64,000 nt of DNA from Verrucomicrobiota bacterium. GTDB lineage: Bacteria > Verrucomicrobiota > Verrucomicrobiia > Chthoniobacterales > UBA6821. The stretch is from assembly GCA_021413925.1 (NCBI GenBank), contig JAIOPL010000004.1, positions 62,001 through 126,000 on the forward strand, given 5' to 3'. The notes beneath the pieces were generated by a model that worked only from the letters and a program-made list of their open reading frames with translations, was not told the DNA's origin and did not search any database. The position numbers and the translations under genes were made by a program. Within the stretch, counting starts at the first letter, position 1. Every line of letters begins with the position of its first letter. This document shows, in pieces, positions 8,897-18,375 of this stretch.

Positions 8897-9646
8897 TTAC
8901 TTCTGAGCCTTCCCCTGCGACGCCACGGCTGCTGCTGCGGCAGCAATTGCCTCCTGGTCGCCGAGATAGTAATGGCGGATCGGCTTCAGGTTGTCGTCCA
9001 GCTCATAGACAAGCGGGATGCCAGTCGGGATGTTCAGGGCCAGCACCTCTTCCTCGCTGAGATTATCGAAGTACTTCACCAGGGCGCGGAGGGTGTTTCC
9101 ATGAGCGGTCACCAGCACCTTCTCGCCACGCTTCACCGCAGGGGCGATCTCGTTGTGCCAGTAGGGGAGAACACGGTCCACCGTATCCTTGAGGCACTCG
9201 GTCAGCGGCAATTCCGTCTGGGGCACATCCTTGTAGCGGGGATCATGGCCGGGAAAGCGCTCGTCGCTCTTTTCCAAGGCTGGTGGCGGTACATCATAAC
9301 TGCGACGCCAGATATGAACCTGGTCATCGCCGAACTTCGCGGCTGTTTCGGCTTTATTCAGACCCTGCAGCGATCCGTAGTGACGCTCATTCAGGCGCCA
9401 GGAAAGCTGAACGGGAATCCAGAGCTCATCCAGCTCATCCAGAATCAACCAGTTGGTGCGGAGGGCGCGCTTCAATACGGAGACAAACGAACGGTCGAAT
9501 TTGTATCCCTCCTTCTTGAGAAGCTGACCAGCCGCTTTGGCCTCATTCAGCCCCTTGGCATTGAGATCGACATCGGTCCAACCGGTAAAACGGTTTTCTT
9601 GGTTCCAAGTGCTTTCGCCGTGGCGGATGAGAACGAGTTTGTACAT
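8897..9646 (-). CDS. gpmA: 2,3-bisphosphoglycerate-dependent phosphoglycerate mutase
   Basis: This glycolytic enzyme interconverts 3- and 2-phosphoglycerate. [20 protein letters not shown] carries the phospho-accepting His9, and [14 protein letters not shown] and [15 protein letters not shown] give the remaining active-site motifs. The 249-residue length matches the family. A short Ala-rich tail ([14 protein letters not shown]) extends the C-terminus. It is the first gene of the gpmA-pepF-kinase run. Confidence 0.96.
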   Translation of the reverse strand: MYKLVLIRHGESTWNQENRFTGWTDVDLNAKGLNEAKAAGQLLKKEGYKFDRSFVSVLKRALRTNWLILDELDELWIPVQLSWRLNERHYGSLQGLNKAETAAKFGDDQVHIWRRSYDVPPPALEKSDERFPGHDPRYKDVPQTELPLTECLKDTVDRVLPYWHNEIAPAVKRGEKVLVTAHGNTLRALVKYFDNLSEEEVLALNIPTGIPLVYELDDNLKPIRHYYLGDQEAIAAAAAAVASQGKAQK

Positions 9647-9678
9647 GGTTAGATTTTAACCAGAAAAATCCACCATTG

Positions 9679-9695
9679 GAAAGGCTGGGCCTTTC
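9679..9695 (-). terminator. Short perfect hairpin downstream of the DUF202 gene
   Basis: GAAAGGC and GCCTTTC form a 7-bp stem with a 3-base loop, 12 bases past the DUF202 stop. A T-rich run comes only about 12 bases later on the minus strand, so as a rho-independent terminator it is weak. Confidence 0.35.
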
Positions 9696-9706
9696 TCGCG
9701 TTTTCC

Positions 9707-10093
9707 TCACGCAAGGTTAAAAAACCTGCCGATGTAGAAGAGAACAAAAACGGCTAGGATGATAAAAAATCCACCTGTGATCAGGACGCTGAGGATGTTG
9801 TAAGTTTCCTTCTGCTCGCTTTCGAGTCTCCGGTTGGTGATGACAAAGCGACATGTGGAGATAAGCATGATCAGCAGTCCCAGTGCCGACAGGATTATAC
9901 CTGCTTCGCAGCCGAGAAGTCGGCTGGTAGGAATAAGAGAAATCTTCCCCTCGCTCATGCTTTTAGCGAAATAACGGACAAGCAGGTCGAAGCGTTCCAG
10001 CAAGAAGCCGAAAGCAATGAGGGCTAGGGCCGTCCGCATCCAAGCCAGATAGGTCCGCTCATTGGCGGCAAGATCGTTATAGCGTGGTATCAT
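9707..10093 (-). CDS. DUF202 (YidH-like) inner membrane protein
   Basis: The 128-residue protein matches the DUF202 pattern: NDLAANERTYLAWMRTALA at residues 6-24 and then three membrane helices (about 20-38, 62-82 and 97-122). Its function is unknown in general; members occur as single small membrane proteins. The start at 10093 is 2 bases past the ABC ATPase stop, so it is probably the last gene of the peptide-transporter operon, though a role in transport is not implied. Confidence 0.85.
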   Translation of the reverse strand: MIPRYNDLAANERTYLAWMRTALALIAFGFLLERFDLLVRYFAKSMSEGKISLIPTSRLLGCEAGIILSALGLLIMLISTCRFVITNRRLESEQKETYNILSVLITGGFFIILAVFVLFYIGRFFNLA

Positions 10094-10095
10094 TC

Positions 10096-10914
10096 CTAGG
10101 AATTTGAGTCGATAGTCGAAAGTCTGTGCCTGTGGTCACCTAGCCTCGGGATGCAGGCGATTAGGGCCTTGGTGTAGGGATGCTGCGGATGGCTAAGCAC
10201 CTGTTCGGTCTTTCCGTACTCCACGATCTCACCCCGGTACATCACGGCAACATTGCGGGCCAGGCCCCTGATGATGGCGAAGTTGTGGGTGATGAGCATC
10301 ACGGCCATATTGAGATCGTGCTGGAGTTCGCGGAGTTTGTCGAGAATCTGCTTCTGGATCGTGACATCGAGGGCGGTGGTAGGCTCATCGGCGATAAGCA
10401 GATCCGGTCTGGCCGAGAGGGCCATGGCGATCATGACGCGTTGCTGCATGCCTCCGCTAAGTTGATGTGGATAGTCGTGGAGTCGGGTCGCAGGATCAAC
10501 GATGCCGACGGCATCGAGCCAGCGGATGATCTCGGCATCGATATCCGTCACGTCGGGACGGTGAAGCTGGATCATCTCGGCCATCTGGCTGCGGATGGAA
10601 TAGACGGGATTCAGTGAGGTGGAGGGTTCCTGAAAGATGTAGGCGATCTTACCCCCTCGTACTTTGCGCAGTTCGGCATCCGAGGCAGTCAGCAGATCTC
10701 GGCCATCAAATGTTATGCTTCCTGACTGATAAACCGCGGGGGGTGTCGGCAGGAGGCGTGTGATGGCTAAGGCGGTGACGCTTTTGCCGCTTCCGCTCTC
10801 ACCTACGATCGCAAGGGTTTCTCCGCGGCCGATTTCCAGCGAGACGTTCTTGAGAGCAGGAACGATGCCAGCGGGAGTGGAGAAACCGATTTGGAGGTCT
10901 TGGATCTTTAGCAT
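10096..10914 (-). CDS. Peptide/nickel-type ABC transporter ATP-binding protein, short form
   Basis: This is the nucleotide-binding subunit of the importer encoded upstream. Walker A is GESGSGKS (38-45), the signature is LSGGMQQRV, Walker B is [13 protein letters not shown], and the switch His is in LITHNFAI. It belongs to the DppD/OppD group. At 272 residues it stops soon after [16 protein letters not shown], whereas the family usually continues some 50 residues into a Cys-rich oligo_HPY tail. No OppF-like second ATPase follows. It may work as a homodimer, or the partner is elsewhere. It is separated from the permease gene by a repeat with a gene remnant. Confidence 0.93.
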   Translation of the reverse strand: MLKIQDLQIGFSTPAGIVPALKNVSLEIGRGETLAIVGESGSGKSVTALAITRLLPTPPAVYQSGSITFDGRDLLTASDAELRKVRGGKIAYIFQEPSTSLNPVYSIRSQMAEMIQLHRPDVTDIDAEIIRWLDAVGIVDPATRLHDYPHQLSGGMQQRVMIAMALSARPDLLIADEPTTALDVTIQKQILDKLRELQHDLNMAVMLITHNFAIIRGLARNVAVMYRGEIVEYGKTEQVLSHPQHPYTKALIACIPRLGDHRHRLSTIDSNS

Positions 10915-10924
10915 GTGGATAAGA

Positions 10925-11020
10925 AATTATGAGGGATGAACTATGAAGTATGAAAGGCCGAGGCCTTTGTTTTCTTGGAAATGGTTGTGAGGATGGCAAG
11001 TAACTTTCATCCTTCATAAT
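10925..11020 (-). pseudogene. Internally deleted copy of a four-helix-bundle (Avd/IVP) element
   Basis: On the minus strand this gap encodes AILTTISKKTKASAFHTS followed by a stop. That is nearly the same as the C-terminus of the four-helix-bundle protein at 39371-39754 (AILTTISKRTKASTLHHS). The flanks also match: ATGAA-type repeats on the C-terminal side and TTTCATCCTTCATAATT on the other side occur at both loci. The gene body is missing, so the two ends are joined directly. I read it as a decayed or MITE-like derivative of the same element, inserted between two ABC transporter genes. Confidence 0.75.
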
Positions 11021-11023
11021 TGC

Positions 11024-11899
11024 CTAGCTGCGGCTCTCCGCAGCCTCCCTCAGTGCGTCGCCCGCTAGGTAGAATGACAGCGAGGCGATCAGGATGGCGA
11101 GTCCCGGAAAGAGATTCAGCCACCAGGCGTCGAGGAGATAGGTCTTGCCGTCGGCGATGATGTTCCCCCAGGTCGCTTGTGGTGGCTGGACTCCGAATCC
11201 AAGAAAGCTGAGTCCTGCTTCCTGAAGAATTGCATCGGGGATACCAAGGACCGCGGTGACGAGAATCGGGGCGGCGGCATTCGGCAGGATATGCCGAGTG
11301 ATGATATGCCAGGCATTCTGCCCCAGGACGCGTGCCCCCTTTACATATTCTGTCTCCCGAAGCGTTAGGAATTCACTCCGTACAAGTCGGGCCGTTCCGG
11401 TCCAGCTTACCAATCCGATCACGATGACGATATTGAGAAGACTTGGCCCGAGCAGTGCCACCACGGTGAGGATGAGGAAGAACGTGGGAAAACAGAGTAG
11501 CGCATCGACCGCGCGCATCAGGATCTGGTCGATGATACCACCAAAGTATCCCGCGATCGCACCCACTACCATACCGATCCCGAGAGATACGGCCACGGCG
11601 ACCAGACCCACGGTGAGGGAGATTGAGGCCCCGCGCATCATTCGTGAGAGGACATCCCTGCCGAGATTATCAGTCCCCATTATGTGCTGCGGAGAAGGGG
11701 GTAGAAGCTTTAGCTCGAGGTTCGTTTCGTTGGGATTACAGAGCCAGTCGTGCCCCATGAGGGAGAGAAGGACTGTTCCTCCTGCAACGAGGGCAAAAAA
11801 GAGGATAACCGCAACCGAGGGGATCGCTACCGGATTTGCCCAAAATCGACGAAGGACCCTTCTCGTCGGAATCTCGGTGAGAGGTTGAATGCCTTGCAT
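11024..11899 (-). CDS. Peptide-type ABC transporter permease (OppC/DppC family)
   Basis: The 291-residue inner-membrane subunit has an N-terminal helix (PSVAVILFFALVAGGTVLL), the OppC-type loop HIMGTDNLGRDVLSRMMRGA, and five further helices. The EAA motif that contacts the ATPase is EYVKGARVLGQNAWHIITRH. The C-terminus FLGFGVQPPQATWGNII is characteristic of DppC/OppC. It starts 3 bases after the OppB-like stop, so the two permeases are translated together. Confidence 0.94.
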   Translation of the reverse strand: MQGIQPLTEIPTRRVLRRFWANPVAIPSVAVILFFALVAGGTVLLSLMGHDWLCNPNETNLELKLLPPSPQHIMGTDNLGRDVLSRMMRGASISLTVGLVAVAVSLGIGMVVGAIAGYFGGIIDQILMRAVDALLCFPTFFLILTVVALLGPSLLNIVIVIGLVSWTGTARLVRSEFLTLRETEYVKGARVLGQNAWHIITRHILPNAAAPILVTAVLGIPDAILQEAGLSFLGFGVQPPQATWGNIIADGKTYLLDAWWLNLFPGLAILIASLSFYLAGDALREAAESRS

Positions 11900-11902
11900 G
11901 GT

Positions 11903-12865
11903 TTATTCGAGGCGGACCCGGGGGTCGGCGGCTGCCGAGAGGAGATCGGAGATCAGGTTGCCCAGAAGCACCAGGGCCGCCACAACGAAGTTCAGGGCGA
12001 CAAGGGTGGGGTAGTCGCGCTCCAGTACAGCCTCGTAACCGAGTCGTCCCATACCTGGATAAGCAAAGATCGTTTCGATGACAACGGCCCCTCCAATAAG
12101 TGCCGGCAGGATCATCCCTATCCCGGCGATGATGGGGCGGATGGAGTTGCGTAGGGCATGCTTGTAGAGGACGACATCCTCGGAAAGTCCCTTAGAGCGT
12201 GCCGTCCGAATGTAGTCCTCGCGCAAGGATTCGATCATCGTGGCCCGGAGATAGCGAGACTGGGAGGCGATGCCGCCGAGTGCCAGGATCGTGGCCGGAA
12301 GAAGAAGATGCCAGAGGGTATCGAGTCCCGAGGCAAGGACGTTTGGAAATTCGATCCCGTAGCTGTGGGTCCCCAGGATCGGCACGCCGAACCCCTTCAC
12401 CAGGGCGATCACCACCATATAGGTGATCCAGAATCCGGGTAAGGCGATGAAGAGAAAGGCGATGAAGGAACCCAGGGCATCCTGCCAATGTCCGCTGTAG
12501 CGAGCCGCAGTGACTCCCAGAAGTGTGCCGAATGAAAGGGAAATCACGATGGAAGTCAGATTCAGAGCCACAGTCGCCGGCAGGCGCTCCATGATCCTCG
12601 ACATTACGGGGCGATCATCCTTGATGCTTCGCAAATTACCGGTAAAGAGATCCCGCATGATGAGTGCGTACTGTTCGTGAAGAGGACGGTCGAGATGGAA
12701 CTTTTTCCGGAAGTTGGCCTTCACCTCGGCAGAGATCTTCGGATTCAGCTCTCCCCACGGGTAGGGGCTTCCCGGAGTGAGGGTCACGATGAAAAACGAA
12801 ATGATGCTGATGATAAAAAGCAGCACCACGCTGAGGGCGAGACGGCGGATGATGAAAGAGATCAC
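11903..12865 (-). CDS. Peptide-type ABC transporter permease (OppB/DppB family)
   Basis: The 320-residue permease has the typical N-terminal segment MISFIIRRLALSVVLLFIIS, a periplasmic region around GSPYPWGE, and the conserved core DYIRTARSKGLSEDVVLYKH (EAA-type coupling motif). It ends in DPRVRLE, the standard DppB/OppB tail. It pairs with the permease at 11024 to form the membrane channel. Between it and the binding-protein gene lies an inverted ATGAATT-type repeat, which may separate or modulate expression. Confidence 0.94.
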   Translation of the reverse strand: MISFIIRRLALSVVLLFIISIISFFIVTLTPGSPYPWGELNPKISAEVKANFRKKFHLDRPLHEQYALIMRDLFTGNLRSIKDDRPVMSRIMERLPATVALNLTSIVISLSFGTLLGVTAARYSGHWQDALGSFIAFLFIALPGFWITYMVVIALVKGFGVPILGTHSYGIEFPNVLASGLDTLWHLLLPATILALGGIASQSRYLRATMIESLREDYIRTARSKGLSEDVVLYKHALRNSIRPIIAGIGMILPALIGGAVVIETIFAYPGMGRLGYEAVLERDYPTLVALNFVVAALVLLGNLISDLLSAAADPRVRLE

Positions 12866-12875
12866 TGGCAGAAAA

Positions 12876-12963
12876 GATGAATTATGAATGATGAATGATG
12901 AAGTTGATGCAGATAACGAGGTGATCGTTTGGGATTTTCATACTTCATACCTCAACCTTCATC
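12876..12963. repeat. ATGAATT-type repeat, inverted pair
   Basis: Units of GATGAATTATGAATGATGAA at 12876-12903 face TTCATACTTCATACCTC at 12937 onward. The repeat sits between the OppB-like start and the binding-protein stop. The sequence between the arms does not resemble the four-helix-bundle gene. Confidence 0.65.
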
Positions 12964-14851
12964 TTTTTCCGCTGGGCGGATACTCCGGCCGATAGAACCA
13001 CTCCATGTCGTAATCCCAACCGGCCTTGGTCATGGTGACAGGAGAGTCGATCCACTCGCCCGGTTTGGATCCCGGTCGACGGATGCGGTAGCTGTTCTTC
13101 CACATCACGGAGGTACCTTCCGGCACAAAGAGAAAGGTGTAGGGCTGATCCTCATAGATCGTTTGCTGGAGTTTGGCTGCAAGACTGATGATCTCCGGAC
13201 GGCTATATTCCTGGCGCAGATCGCTCAGGAGATGGTCGACCTCGGGATTGTTATAGCCGACGAAGTTGAGTTCCTCCGGATGGGTCTGGCTGGAATGCCA
13301 GATGGCATACTGGTCGAAGTCGTTTCCGAGACCCCATCCAAGGACGATGGCGTCGAACTCACCCTTGTTCACAAAGCGCTTGAGCAGCACCGACCACTCG
13401 TAGATCTCGACCTTCACCTCGACCCCGATCTTTTTGAGGTCATCCTGAACCAAGGTGGCGATGTCGCGGCGGACCTCGTTGCCATTGTTCGCCAGCAGGG
13501 TAAAGGAGAGTCGCTTTCCTTCCTTCACCCGGATGCCGTCGGATCCAGGCTTCCAGCCCGCCTGATCCAGAAGATCCCCGGCGGCCTTGGGATCGTAGGG
13601 CAGCGGTTGGACCTTCGGGTCATAGAACCACATCTTCGGAGTGAAGATGCCGTTCGACTGCACGCCGTGTCCGTAGATGATGTATTTGATCATCTGGGGG
13701 ATATTTATGGCCTCCGCGAGTGCCTTACGCACGCGTAGATCCTGGAACATCGGTCGTCGGAGATTCCAGCCGATGTAGTTGTACATGTTGCCAGCCGAAC
13801 TGAATAAATCGAAGCGCTTGTCTTTCTCGAAGATCTTCACGGCCCACGGATCAACGGCCCAGAAATCAACCTGCTTTGTCTGGAAGGCGAGTTGCAGGGT
13901 GAGCGGATCGGGCAGGACGCGGAAGACGACCGAGTCAAGCCAGGGGGAGCCACGGAAGTAATCGGGGTTTTTTATGAGACGGATGAACTCGTTGGTTTTC
14001 CAGTTTCCAAACTTGAAGGGTCCGGTGCCGATCGGGTGGCGGTTGTAGATCTCGGACCACTTGGCAGGTTCTACCTTCTCGAGAATGTGGGCTGGGAGGA
14101 TACTCTGCATCCAGCTCAGCAGCGCGGGGGAGAAGGGCTTCTTGTAGCGGACGACAACGGAATAGGGATCGGGTGTCTGCACCGAGGAGACCAGCTCGAA
14201 ATCGGAACTCCGGGGTGATGCGACCCGCTCGTCCATGATCGCATGGTAGGTGAAGGCTACATCTGCCGAGGTGAAAGGGGTCCCGTCATGCCAACGGACA
14301 TCCTTGCGCAGAATGAAGCGGATGATCGGTTCGGCCTTGAAGGGACGTTCCTTTCCGCCCTTTTCGAGCGGGGGAAAGGGTAGGGGATGGAAGCCGGCTT
14401 CGGTGAGTGTGCGTGCAACGATTTGAGAGTCCGTGAGACCCGGTTGGCTTAGTGTGAGGGTCAGATTATTTCCGTCACGTGCGATGGTTGTGATGCTCGC
14501 GGGGTTTCTTGGCTGATTCCGATTCAGAAATGACGATGCCTTGGCCGCTTCCTCTTCCGAGCCTAACTGAAAGGTCGTTTCCTGAGAGAGATCCCATGAC
14601 GTGGCGAGATCGCCGACCACTTCGAGATCCTGATTGTACTTCAGAAGGCCATTGAACATCAGTCCGGCTACCTGAGCGGAGGCGGAGTCTGCCTGCTGGA
14701 TGGGATTCAGTGTCGAAGGCTCTCCGATGGTGCCGATCGACATCTCATTCTTCTTGGCAACGGAAAGAAAAGAGGCGTTCACGAAGGCCGCCACCAGCAG
14801 TAGGATCAGCGTAATCGGAATTCCGTAGAGAAAGAGACGGATGGAACGCAT
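12959..14851 (-). CDS. ABC transporter substrate-binding protein, family 5 (peptide type)
   Basis: The 630-residue protein starts with an uncleaved or signal segment (YGIPITLILLLVAAFVNASF) and no lipobox. The SBP_bac_5 core shows STLNPIQQADSASAQVAGLM near the N-terminus, then VRWHDGTPFTSADVAFTYHA, PIGTGPFKFGNW and VRKALAEAINIPQMI. It delivers oligopeptides or a related ligand to the permeases below it. It is first in the minus-strand operon. The segment PLEKGGKERP near residue 155 looks like an insertion relative to the family. Confidence 0.92.
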   Translation of the reverse strand: MRSIRLFLYGIPITLILLLVAAFVNASFLSVAKKNEMSIGTIGEPSTLNPIQQADSASAQVAGLMFNGLLKYNQDLEVVGDLATSWDLSQETTFQLGSEEEAAKASSFLNRNQPRNPASITTIARDGNNLTLTLSQPGLTDSQIVARTLTEAGFHPLPFPPLEKGGKERPFKAEPIIRFILRKDVRWHDGTPFTSADVAFTYHAIMDERVASPRSSDFELVSSVQTPDPYSVVVRYKKPFSPALLSWMQSILPAHILEKVEPAKWSEIYNRHPIGTGPFKFGNWKTNEFIRLIKNPDYFRGSPWLDSVVFRVLPDPLTLQLAFQTKQVDFWAVDPWAVKIFEKDKRFDLFSSAGNMYNYIGWNLRRPMFQDLRVRKALAEAINIPQMIKYIIYGHGVQSNGIFTPKMWFYDPKVQPLPYDPKAAGDLLDQAGWKPGSDGIRVKEGKRLSFTLLANNGNEVRRDIATLVQDDLKKIGVEVKVEIYEWSVLLKRFVNKGEFDAIVLGWGLGNDFDQYAIWHSSQTHPEELNFVGYNNPEVDHLLSDLRQEYSRPEIISLAAKLQQTIYEDQPYTFLFVPEGTSVMWKNSYRIRRPGSKPGEWIDSPVTMTKAGWDYDMEWFYRPEYPPSGKR

Positions 14852-14860
14852 TTGGCAAAA

Positions 14861-14920
14861 AGGATGAACTATGAATTATGAATTATGAATGATGAAAGCG
14901 GGGCTGAAAGGATGAATAAT
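14861..14920. repeat. ATGAATT-type tandem repeat
   Basis: Tandem GATGAACTATGAATTATG units are followed by a weaker GGCTGAAAGGATGAATAAT. All copies run in one orientation. The repeat lies in the divergent gap between the binding-protein gene and tig and may overlap their promoters. Confidence 0.6.
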
Positions 14921-15004
14921 TTTCCAGAGAACCGATAATCTCCCAAAAAATCACCTTTGGAGATTGTCCGACGAGGGACTCCCTGCTTTGCTTCTCGGTT
15001 CATT

Positions 15005-16402
15005 ATGAAAGTCACCACCGAACAGAAAGAGACCTGCATCGTCGACCTGCACATTGAACTTCCGCCCGAGCGCTTCCAGTCGGAATGGAAGGAAGTCGGC
15101 AACGAGTACCGTCGACTGGTCAACCTTCCGGGCTTCCGCAAAGGAAAGGCACCACTTGCCATCGTAGAGAAAAAGTATTCACAGGATATCGAGCAGGAAG
15201 TGACCCGCAAGTTGCTCGATGCCGCGGTGCGTGAGGCGCTCAATGAGCAGAAGCTCTCTCCTGTCCAGAGCCCGAATGTCCGTGACGTCAAACTGGAGGG
15301 GGATCGCTCCCTGAGCTTCACCGCCACGGTGGTGGTGCGTCCTCCCGTCAATCTCCCCGAGTACAAGGGGCTTGTCATCACAGTCGAGAAACCAGCCGTG
15401 GATGAGGAGCAGGTCGCACAGTTCCTGGATGGATTGCGCGGGGATATGGCTGAGTTCAAGACCGTTGAGGGACGCGATCTGGCCATGGGTGATTTTGCGG
15501 TTCTCGATTATGAAGGCTCCATCGAGGGAAAGACGCTGGCCGACACCTATCCCGATCTCCAGCCGACCTATGTCGGTCGCAAGAACTTCTGGATCAAGCT
15601 CGAGGAGGATCGTCCCATACCGGGACTCGCGGCCGCGATGGTTGGCATGAAGACCGGCGAGACACGGGACTGCACGGTCAGTTTCCCGACCGAGTTCGGC
15701 GAGGAGAAGCTGCGTGGCTACAAGGTGACCTACAAGGTGACTCTCCATGAGATCAAGGAGCGAGAGCTTCCCCCGATCGACGATGCCTTTGCCTCGAAAC
15801 TCAGTCCCGGCAGCACGCTAGAGCAGATTCGTGATCAGGTACGCGAGCGTCTGACCGTGAATGCCGACCAGAACTTTGCCAGCTCGATCCGCGGCGAAGC
15901 CGTGAAGCAGCTACTCTCCATGGTCTCTTTCGAGGCTCCCTCCTCGATGGTCCAGCAGGAGAGCACCACAATTCTCAAACAAATCATTCAGGAGAACCAA
16001 TCCCGCGGCGTGAGCGAGGAGGAGCTGCGTTCCCATCAGGAAGAGCTTCTTGGCGCTGCCCGCCAGAGTGCCGGCGACAAGGTGAAGCTGAACTTCATCC
16101 TGGGCGAGATAGTCGTTAAGGAAAATATCAGGGTTTCCCGCGAGGAGCTCGCTTGGCGCATAACCAATATGGCCGAGCGTTATCAGATGACTCCTCAGAA
16201 GCTTCTCAAGGAACTGCAGAAGCACCGTGCTCTCGCGGGTATCGAGGAAGAGATTTCTCTGGGTAAGGCCCTTGATGTAGTCGTCTCCCATGCTAGAGTG
16301 AATGGAGAAGATCCGAAACCGATCACCGCCAATCCCGAACTCACCCATTCCCATGATGAAGAACCCCATGTCCATGGCCCCGGTTGCGGGCATGACCACT
16401 AG
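15005..16402 (+). CDS. tig: Trigger factor (ribosome-associated chaperone)
   Basis: The 465-residue protein starts at ATG 15005 ([20 protein letters not shown]). The ribosome-binding N-domain carries [20 protein letters not shown], the version of the GFRxGKxP signature that docks on ribosomal protein uL23. A FKBP-type domain occupies about 150-245 ([32 protein letters not shown]), followed by the helical C-domain. The last residues are His-rich ([18 protein letters not shown]), an unusual tail that could bind metal. It heads a tig-clpP-clpX cluster, the usual bacterial arrangement. Confidence 0.96.
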   Translation: MKVTTEQKETCIVDLHIELPPERFQSEWKEVGNEYRRLVNLPGFRKGKAPLAIVEKKYSQDIEQEVTRKLLDAAVREALNEQKLSPVQSPNVRDVKLEGDRSLSFTATVVVRPPVNLPEYKGLVITVEKPAVDEEQVAQFLDGLRGDMAEFKTVEGRDLAMGDFAVLDYEGSIEGKTLADTYPDLQPTYVGRKNFWIKLEEDRPIPGLAAAMVGMKTGETRDCTVSFPTEFGEEKLRGYKVTYKVTLHEIKERELPPIDDAFASKLSPGSTLEQIRDQVRERLTVNADQNFASSIRGEAVKQLLSMVSFEAPSSMVQQESTTILKQIIQENQSRGVSEEELRSHQEELLGAARQSAGDKVKLNFILGEIVVKENIRVSREELAWRITNMAERYQMTPQKLLKELQKHRALAGIEEEISLGKALDVVVSHARVNGEDPKPITANPELTHSHDEEPHVHGPGCGHDH

Positions 16403-16403
16403 T

Positions 16404-17057
16404 ATGATGTCCAATTCCCGTCCTCAGTCCTCAATGCTTGTCCCGATGGTGGTCGAGCAGACCGGACGTGGCGAGCGGAGCTACGATATCTATTCCCGTC
16501 TTCTCAAGGACCGGATCATCTTCATCGGATCGGGCATTGATGACTATGTCTCTAATCTGGTAATTGCCCAACTGCTCTTCCTTCAGATGGAGGATGGCAA
16601 GAAGGATATCCATATCTACATCAACTCTCCAGGCGGTTCGGTCACAGCGGGCCTGGCAATCTATGACACGATGCAGTTCGTCACCTGTGACGTGAACACC
16701 TACTGCATGGGAATGGCCGCAAGTATGGGAGCCTTCCTGCTGTGTTCCGGAACCAAGGGAAAGAGGTTCGCCTTGCCTAATTCGGACATCATGATCCATC
16801 AGGTCTCCGGCGGAGCCCAGGGTACGGCCAGTGACGTGGAGCGCAGCGTCGAGTTCATGTACAAGTTGAACCGCCGCTTGGCTCGTATCATCGCGGAGAA
16901 TACTGGTAAGAGCGAGGAGCAGGTCCGGAAGGATGCTGATCGGGATTACTACATGACCGCGGATGAGGCGAAGGAATATGGGATCGTGGATGAAGTGGTG
17001 AAGTCCCGCAAGGAGCTCAAGAATCCACCCGAGAAGGCCAAGGATTCCGTCGAGTAA
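16404..17057 (+). CDS. clpP: ATP-dependent Clp protease proteolytic subunit
   Basis: This serine protease forms the tetradecameric chamber that works with ClpX. Counting from ATG 16404, the catalytic residues are Ser107 (GMAASMGAF) and His132 (NSDIMIHQ), with the Asp further on near [31 protein letters not shown] is the standard N-terminus. Candidate starts are 16392 (overlapping tig by 11 bases), 16404, 16407 and 16434; the last gives [11 protein letters not shown]. It is closely linked to tig and 33 bases from clpX. Confidence 0.95.
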   Translation: MMSNSRPQSSMLVPMVVEQTGRGERSYDIYSRLLKDRIIFIGSGIDDYVSNLVIAQLLFLQMEDGKKDIHIYINSPGGSVTAGLAIYDTMQFVTCDVNTYCMGMAASMGAFLLCSGTKGKRFALPNSDIMIHQVSGGAQGTASDVERSVEFMYKLNRRLARIIAENTGKSEEQVRKDADRDYYMTADEAKEYGIVDEVVKSRKELKNPPEKAKDSVE

Positions 17058-17090
17058 TCCTAAACTGTTTTATCGAGGTCGATCCTTTCC

Positions 17091-18371
17091 ATGGCCAGAA
17101 CCAGTAATCTCACGATGTGCTCTTTCTGCGGAAAGAGCCATGCCGAGGTCCGCAAGCTCATTGCCGGGCCCGGTGTCTATATCTGCGACAGCTGCATCAC
17201 TATATGCAAGGGAATCCTGGATAAGGAAACAGTCGAGGGTGGTGGCGATCATGGGGCTCACGAACTGAGGGTTCCGAAACCCTCTGAGATCCGCCGGGAA
17301 CTTGACGCCCATGTCATTGGCCAGGACCTTGCCAAGCGCACTCTCTCGGTTGCTGTTCACAACCACTACAAGCGGATCGCGATGGAACGCGATGGATTCT
17401 CACCGGGACTCCTCTCCGAAGGACTGGCCGATGTGGAGGTTGAGAAGAGCAATGTGCTTCTGATCGGCCCGACCGGTTCAGGAAAGACCCTGCTTGCCCG
17501 CACGCTTGCCCGCATTCTGGATGTTCCTTTCTGTATCGCCGATGCCACGACACTTACTGAGGCTGGGTATGTTGGTGAGGATGTCGAGAATATCGTCCTG
17601 CGCCTGCTTCAAAATGCCGATTATGACGTGAAGAAGGCCGAGATCGGCATCGTCTATATTGATGAGATCGACAAGATCGGCCGGAAAACCGACAACGTCT
17701 CCATCACGCGTGATGTCTCCGGCGAGGGAGTCCAGCAGGCGCTCCTGAAGATCCTCGAGGCCACCACCTGCAACGTTCCTCCCCAGGGCGGACGCAAGCA
17801 TCCTCATCAGGAATATATCCAGCTCAACACACAGAATATCCTATTCATCTGCGGTGGCGCTTTCGTGGGACTCGACAAAATCATCCAGAGACGCACCGGA
17901 GGGAAGACCCTCGGCTTCCATGCTAAGGAAAATGATCTCGAAGGGCCGATGGATGAGCTCAAAATTCTTGAGTCCGTCGAACCCGAGGATCTTCTCGCCT
18001 TCGGCATGATCCCAGAGTTCATCGGTCGTCTTCCGGTACTGACAACCCTCCAACAGCTCAACGAAGAGGAACTGGTGCGCATTCTCACGGAGCCTAGAAA
18101 TGCCCTGGTCAAGCAGTTCACCAAGCTGCTGGCTATGGATGACATTTCCCTCACGGTCACCAAGGATGCACTTATTGCCCTTGCCGAGTCGGCGCTTAAA
18201 AAGGGGACAGGTGCCCGTGCCCTCCGCTCGCTTCTCGAGAAGATCATGCTGGATGTCATGTACGAGGCTCCTGATCGCGAGGATTTTGCCGGAGTGACAC
18301 TGAACCGCGCCGTGGTCGAAGGGCGAAAATCCGCCCTGATCCGACGCCGTCAGGAGAAGGACGCTGCTTGA
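17091..18371 (+). CDS. clpX: ATP-dependent Clp protease ATP-binding subunit ClpX
   Basis: The 426-residue AAA+ unfoldase has an N-terminal zinc-binding domain ([14 protein letters not shown] and ICDSCI, four Cys), Walker [14 protein letters not shown], Walker [14 protein letters not shown], and the pore-loop and arginine-finger region [14 protein letters not shown]. The C-terminal sensor 2 region contains [17 protein letters not shown]. It feeds substrates to ClpP, encoded immediately upstream. trmB begins 4 bases after its stop. Confidence 0.97.
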   Translation: MARTSNLTMCSFCGKSHAEVRKLIAGPGVYICDSCITICKGILDKETVEGGGDHGAHELRVPKPSEIRRELDAHVIGQDLAKRTLSVAVHNHYKRIAMERDGFSPGLLSEGLADVEVEKSNVLLIGPTGSGKTLLARTLARILDVPFCIADATTLTEAGYVGEDVENIVLRLLQNADYDVKKAEIGIVYIDEIDKIGRKTDNVSITRDVSGEGVQQALLKILEATTCNVPPQGGRKHPHQEYIQLNTQNILFICGGAFVGLDKIIQRRTGGKTLGFHAKENDLEGPMDELKILESVEPEDLLAFGMIPEFIGRLPVLTTLQQLNEEELVRILTEPRNALVKQFTKLLAMDDISLTVTKDALIALAESALKKGTGARALRSLLEKIMLDVMYEAPDREDFAGVTLNRAVVEGRKSALIRRRQEKDAA

Positions 18372-18375
18372 TTCC

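Noticed and set aside
10799-11017. Minus-strand frame beginning MKDESYLPSS
   Set aside because: The start comes from repeat DNA and the frame runs out of phase into the ABC ATPase; the in-phase gene remnant there is the four-helix-bundle C-terminus.
12929-13738. Plus-strand open frame of 269 codons
   Set aside because: It is antisense to the substrate-binding protein gene and shows no motif.
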